From NCBI RefSeq assembly GCF_007713685.1, contig NZ_VMRJ01000003.1:837044-901043 (forward strand): a stretch of 64,000 bases of DNA, in the 5' to 3' direction. Source of the DNA: Hymenobacter setariae (GTDB lineage: Bacteria; Bacteroidota; Bacteroidia; Cytophagales; Hymenobacteraceae). Shown here piece by piece: positions 61,481 to 64,000 of the stretch; position 1 is the stretch's first letter; each line of letters starts with the position of its first letter. The notes beneath the pieces are model-generated. The model saw only the letters and a program-made list of their open reading frames with translations. It ran no database searches and had not been told where the DNA came from. A program made the position numbers and the translations under genes.

Positions 61481-62307
61481 ACTAACTGCAAATTTACCCC
61501 TAGGCCGAGTAGCAGCAGCAAGAAGCCGCCTACCAGAATGCGGTAGATGCCAAATGCCCGAAACCCGTACTTAGCCACGAAGCCCACAAACAGCCGAATA
61601 GCCAGCAGCGCTACCACGAAGGCCACTACGTTGCCGAGTAACAGCAGCTTCACTTCTTGGCTCGAAAACAACTGGCTGATTTCGACGCCATGGGCGTGCG
61701 CCTCTTTGTAATAATCGTAAATATCCTTCACCGCCGCCGCTGCCATCGTAGGCATGGCTAGGAAGAAGGCAAACTCGGCCGCCGCCCGGCGCGTCAGCTT
61801 CTGGCTGAGGCCACCGATGATGGTGGCTGCTGAGCGGCTCACGCCGGGCACCACCGCAATGCATTGAAACAAACCAATAAATAGAGCTTCCTTGAAGCTG
61901 GGGTTGGTAACTGGGTGGCCCCCCGCCTTGGGGTCCTCCTGCGGAAACCACTTGTCGATAAACAGTAGCACCACACCACCTAGGAGCAGCATCACGGCCA
62001 CCGTGGTTACCGACTCAAGCAGGGCATCGATGTGCTTTTTGAGCAGCAAGCCTACCACTACGATAGGTAAAAAAGCCACCAGCAGCTTTAAGTAAAAATC
62101 GAAGCTTTGAAAAAAGCGCTTCCAGTACACCACGAGCACCGACAAAATAGCCCCAAGCTGAATAACCACCAGGAAGAGCTTGGTAAACGGCGTGGCCGGA
62201 ATGCCCAGCAGCTGGGAGGCGATAATCATGTGGCCGGTGCTGGAAACGGGCAGGAACTCGGTGATTCCCTCCACGATGGCCAGCAGCAGCGCGTGCCAGT
62301 AAGTCAT
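61477..62307 (-). CDS. uppP: Undecaprenyl-diphosphatase
   Basis: The 276-residue membrane enzyme recycles undecaprenyl diphosphate for cell-wall synthesis. It has eight helices and the two catalytic motifs [16 protein letters not shown] and [10 protein letters not shown]. The ATG at 62307 gives the family N-terminus ([19 protein letters not shown]); a longer frame to 62436 runs into a palindromic repeat. Confidence 0.96.
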   Translation of the reverse strand: MTYWHALLLAIVEGITEFLPVSSTGHMIIASQLLGIPATPFTKLFLVVIQLGAILSVLVVYWKRFFQSFDFYLKLLVAFLPIVVVGLLLKKHIDALLESVTTVAVMLLLGGVVLLFIDKWFPQEDPKAGGHPVTNPSFKEALFIGLFQCIAVVPGVSRSAATIIGGLSQKLTRRAAAEFAFFLAMPTMAAAAVKDIYDYYKEAHAHGVEISQLFSSQEVKLLLLGNVVAFVVALLAIRLFVGFVAKYGFRAFGIYRILVGGFLLLLLGLGVNLQLV

Positions 62308-62377
62308 GTAGCAGTAGTGAGTGAAGTAAGTAGTTGGTAAGGAGCGGGTAGGAGCGAGAAAGGTAGTGCCTAGTAGC

Positions 62378-62465
62378 GCGAGGAGGAATGACGAAACAAC
62401 TCGTCCGTCACGTGGGCTTGTTAACCTGAACGTCAAGGAAAAGTTGTTTCGCCATTCCTCCTCGC
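62378..62465. repeat. Long inverted repeat upstream of uppP
   Basis: Arms 62378-62401 and 62442-62465 match as complements in 23 of 24 positions, with a 40-nt loop (62402-62441). There is no T-run. It is not the same sequence as repeat copies A-C but has a similar design. Confidence 0.8.
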
Positions 62466-62497
62466 ACTTACAAGTAGGGTAGGACGTAGGAATGCAG

Positions 62498-62836
62498 TTA
62501 GAGCCGCTTGTAAGCAGGCTTGGCCGGGGCGGGCGGGGGCACTACCGGGGCCGCCGCTGTGGGCGCCACTACGGGCGCAGCCACACCGGGGTGCACCGGT
62601 GCCACGGGCACTTCTTGGCTAGGATTGCTGCGCACCAAAATGGCCGCAAACTCGATGATAAACCCGATTACCAACAAGATGGGCCCCAGCGTGAGACCTA
62701 GGAAGCCCTCGCCGTACTGGGCACCATCGAGCATCATCGTGATGAAGCCTACGGCCAGCACGGCCAGTCCTGCCCACATGAGGCGGTAGTTGCGGGGGCC
62801 AAAAGCGAAGCGCGGGGCCGGAGTGGTTGGTTGCAT
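62498..62836 (-). CDS. DUF3098 small membrane protein
   Basis: The 112-residue product has two helices (about 18-38 and 47-68) in the DUF3098 pattern ([42 protein letters not shown]). A Pro/Ala/Val-rich tail follows. It is a regular neighbour of ftsX and uppP in Bacteroidota. Function unknown. Confidence 0.9.
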   Translation of the reverse strand: MQPTTPAPRFAFGPRNYRLMWAGLAVLAVGFITMMLDGAQYGEGFLGLTLGPILLVIGFIIEFAAILVRSNPSQEVPVAPVHPGVAAPVVAPTAAAPVVPPPAPAKPAYKRL

Positions 62837-62841
62837 AGTAG

Positions 62842-62966
62842 TGATTAATTGTTAATTGTTAGTTGTTAATTAGTAATGACTTAGAAGCCTATTTGAGGAT
62901 ATTGCGTAGCAAGGCTTACTCAGTCGTTAGCAATTAATAATTAACAATTAACCATTGACAATTAAC
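62842..62966. repeat. AT-rich inverted repeat between ftsX and the DUF3098 gene
   Basis: Near 62847-62880 the word TTAATTG repeats (with variants TTAGTTG, TTAATTA). Its complements (CAATTAA, CAATTAAC) fill 62930-62966. The two arms can pair over most of about 35 nt. The middle (62881-62929) is unique sequence. Confidence 0.7.
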
Positions 62967-63851
62967 TTAATACAGTTCGTCGAGCGAGACGCCGAGGTAT
63001 TTATTGACGGCGCGGTATGAGCTTAAGAAACCGATGATGGTGCCTAGGCCCACCACCGCCACCAGCAGCAGCGCAATAAGGCGGTCGTCGCGCAGCAGCT
63101 TCAGTTGCTCCACTTCGAGGTAGGCATACTGCAGCAGCGCCACCAGCACCAGGGCTGCTAGCCCCCCGCTGGCAAATCCCTGCCACGTAGCCCGCCTGAG
63201 AAATGGCTGCTGAATAAAGAACCGGGTCGCGCCCACCAGTTGCATCGAGCGAATTAAAAACCGCTGCGAGAATAAGGCCAGCTTGATAGTATTATTAATC
63301 AGAATAACCACCACCAGCACCAGCACTGCCGCAAAGCTCACCAGCAGCAAGCTAATTTTAGTCAGGTTCTGGTTGATGCTGTCAAACAACGACTTAGGAT
63401 ATTGAATCTCGAATACGCCGCGCTGGCTGCTCAGGCTGCGGCTTAGCTGGCGCAGGTGCATGGTATCGGTGTACTCGGGCCGAACCTTGAGGGCGTAGGC
63501 ATCGCGCAGCGGGTTGTCGTCTAAGAAAGTGCGGAAGTCCTCGCCGGTACTTTCGAGCAGTTGCCGAGCGCCTTCCTCCTTGCTCACAAACCGAATTTGG
63601 GCGCGGCCGTCCTTCACGGCTACGTAGGGCTGGTGCTCTAGGTCTTGCTGCAAGCGCAGCAGCTCGGTTTCGGGCAGGTTGCGCTCTAGGTACACTTGCA
63701 CCTCCAAGTTTTCGCGTACCTGCTCGCTCAGCTTGTGCGCGTGCAGCAGTAGCAGGCCAAACAGGCCAATAACCACCAGCGCCAGCGTGATGCTGAACAC
63801 GACCAGCGGGGTAGGGTAGGAGCCAAGTTTCTTTTTGCGGCGCTTCGGCAT
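62967..63851 (-). CDS. ftsX: Cell division protein FtsX (permease-like)
   Basis: The 294-residue product has four helices: one near residue 20-40, then an extracytoplasmic domain, then three in the C-terminal half. The conserved FLIRSMQLVGATRFFIQQPFL precedes the last helices. With FtsE it couples division to peptidoglycan hydrolysis; ftsE is not in the window. The ATG at 63851 (MPKRRKKKLGSYPTP) is preferred to a TTG at 63860 that overlaps the promoter box. Confidence 0.93.
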   Translation of the reverse strand: MPKRRKKKLGSYPTPLVVFSITLALVVIGLFGLLLLHAHKLSEQVRENLEVQVYLERNLPETELLRLQQDLEHQPYVAVKDGRAQIRFVSKEEGARQLLESTGEDFRTFLDDNPLRDAYALKVRPEYTDTMHLRQLSRSLSSQRGVFEIQYPKSLFDSINQNLTKISLLLVSFAAVLVLVVVILINNTIKLALFSQRFLIRSMQLVGATRFFIQQPFLRRATWQGFASGGLAALVLVALLQYAYLEVEQLKLLRDDRLIALLLVAVVGLGTIIGFLSSYRAVNKYLGVSLDELY

Positions 63852-63857
63852 AGGCCG

Positions 63858-63865
63858 CAAAGGTA
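63858..63865 (-). promoter_or_regulatory. Candidate -7 box (TACCTTTG) of ftsX
   Basis: The minus-strand TACCTTTG ends 6 nt before the ATG, the same tight spacing as for the GSCFA gene at 2142-2149. A leaderless transcript is implied if it is active. Confidence 0.4.
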
Positions 63866-63884
63866 CAGCGCCAAGCTTAAGTGG

Positions 63885-64000
63885 TCAGCTAAAAGTAACC
63901 GTATACTCAGTTCCGACTCTGGGCATGAGGTAGTCGAGCTTGTCGCGTAGGGTTTGCTCGGTGCGATAGTCGTCCGGGGTGAGCCAGTAGTGCTTGCAGC
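63885..64000 (-). CDS. C-terminal end of an unidentified protein (partial)
   Basis: On the minus strand an open frame enters from the window edge and ends at TGA (63885-63887). Its last residues include KHYWLTPDDYRTEQTLRDKL and LMPRVGTEYTVTFS. It lies 33 nt upstream of ftsX, in line with it. Too little is present to name it. Confidence 0.6.
   Translation of the reverse strand, partial: CKHYWLTPDDYRTEQTLRDKLDYLMPRVGTEYTVTFS

Noticed and set aside
1..64000. CRISPR arrays, tRNA or rRNA genes, IS transposases, prophage
   Set aside because: I read for spaced direct repeats, tRNA T-loop and CCA-end patterns, and transposase or phage structural motifs, and found none.

Overview
The window reads as chromosomal DNA of an aerobic Bacteroidota bacterium of the Hymenobacteraceae/Cytophagales type. 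The evidence is an alternative complex III plus caa3-type oxidase supercluster, TAnnTTTG promoter boxes without Shine-Dalgarno spacing, GSCFA, DUF3098, WG-repeat and CarboxypepD_reg-like proteins, and a rhodopsin with its retinal-forming dioxygenase. Genus level is inference from gene content and style. No rRNA, tRNA, IS transposase, phage or CRISPR array was found.

Layout. 1-2135 (-) is the N-terminal and middle part of a GSCFA protein with a very long charged tail. 2325-3443 (-) is the ribosomal operon rpsF-rpsR-rplI with its promoter and terminator. 3853-21618 (+) is a large respiratory block: actABCDEF (quinol oxidation), coxB and coxA, a terminator, heme A/O synthesis genes ctaA and ctaB, two subunit III genes, subunit IV, a cysteine-free SCO-like protein, DUF420, a small CxxC membrane protein and DUF983. 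Electrons would pass from menaquinol through the Act complex to the cytochrome oxidase. 21744-31103 (+) holds a 1252-residue NtrY-like sensor kinase, a TlpA-like thioredoxin protein and a 1305-residue predicted outer-membrane protein. 31218-33318 holds a guanine deaminase-like enzyme, a probable lipoprotein and a DJ-1/PfpI protein.

33366-35238 (-) is a two-gene phototrophy operon: a microbial rhodopsin with a D-T-K motif and a Brp/Blh beta-carotene dioxygenase that would supply its retinal. 35594-46590 (-), with a divergent RDD gene to 47448, is a Bacteroidota MoxR/DUF58/DUF4129/SpoIIM membrane cluster. It is interrupted by extra genes: a glycosyltransferase with a broken four-helix-bundle (S23) gene, and a NADAR gene. 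Inverted repeats mark the extra material.

47484-56550 (-) contains a TonB-domain protein, a GNAT-nitrilase fusion, an acyltransferase, the two subunits of a 3-oxoacid CoA-transferase separated by a serine hydrolase gene that is bracketed by copies of a palindromic repeat, and a WG-repeat lipoprotein. 56854-64000 (-) contains two tandem CarboxypepD_reg-like paralogs and the run ftsX-DUF3098-uppP-truB-ribF, then the end of an unidentified gene.

The least explained signals are the hyper-abundant palindrome CCTAGG (about 80 by-eye occurrences), several families of intergenic inverted repeats, the S23 unit that exactly fills the gap between two genes, the D-T-K rhodopsin and the SCO-like protein without any cysteine.
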